32,417 bases of DNA from contig QAXH01001898.1 of NCBI GenBank assembly GCA_004335635.1, positions 1 to 32,417 of the forward strand, in the 5' to 3' direction. The notes under the pieces are model-generated. The model searched no databases. It had not been told where the DNA came from and worked only from the letters and a program-made list of their open reading frames with translations. The first letter of the stretch is position 1. Each line of letters begins with the position of its first letter. The position numbers and the translations under genes are program-made. This DNA comes from Chloromonas sp. AAM2. Lineage: Eukaryota > Chlorophyta > Chlorophyceae > Chlamydomonadales > Chlamydomonadaceae. Of the stretch, positions 32,378-32,417 are shown piece by piece.

Positions 32378-32417
32378 GTAAGGGAGAGAGACCATATGGC
32401 CCAGGTCAGCCCAGCCC

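Overview
The window looks like nuclear DNA of a green alga, probably a chlorophycean or volvocalean one (Haematococcus-like is a guess). The reasons are short coding exons with GTGAGT/GTATGT donors and CTGCAG acceptors, introns of about 80 to 1,070 nt, many simple repeats, GC-rich Ala/Gly/Ser-rich coding sequence, a eukaryotic PI-PLC and two F-box/LRR genes. Nearly all open frames longer than 60 codons are shadows. I rebuilt the genes by joining frames at GT-AG sites and checking codon phase at every junction. All recognisable genes are on the + strand.

Layout. (1) 1-234: fold-back repeat. (2) 724-3409: two-exon gene with a small N-terminal domain, an F-box and 17 near-identical 22-residue LRRs. 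(3) 3565-5320: decayed Ty3/gypsy-type retroelement with gag-like, RNase H-like and cytosine-5 DNA methyltransferase-like pieces. (4) 6503-9620: five-exon F-box/LRR gene, 683 codons. (5) 9621-11170: non-coding, with small repeats. (6) 11171-18400: fifteen-exon gene for an unrecognised 804-residue protein with a candidate N-myristoylation start and charged coiled-coil-like stretches. (7) 18682-28274: nineteen-exon gene for an 860-residue protein with an unassigned N-terminal half and one clear plus one divergent universal stress protein (USP) domain. Intron 2 holds a 48-49 bp minisatellite with an assembly gap. (8) 28275-30636: non-coding, with a probable DNA-transposon end near 29724. (9) 30637 to beyond the right edge: first five exons of a phosphoinositide-specific phospholipase C, covering the catalytic X domain.

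The genes do not form an evident pathway. The two F-box/LRR genes would be substrate receptors of SCF ubiquitin ligases, PI-PLC acts in Ca2+/inositol-phosphate signalling, and USP proteins are usually nucleotide or stress sensors. The points most worth a second look are the methyltransferase fragment in the retroelement, the homogenised F-box/LRR gene, the USP fusion with duplicated splice sites, and the unrecognised 804-residue protein.
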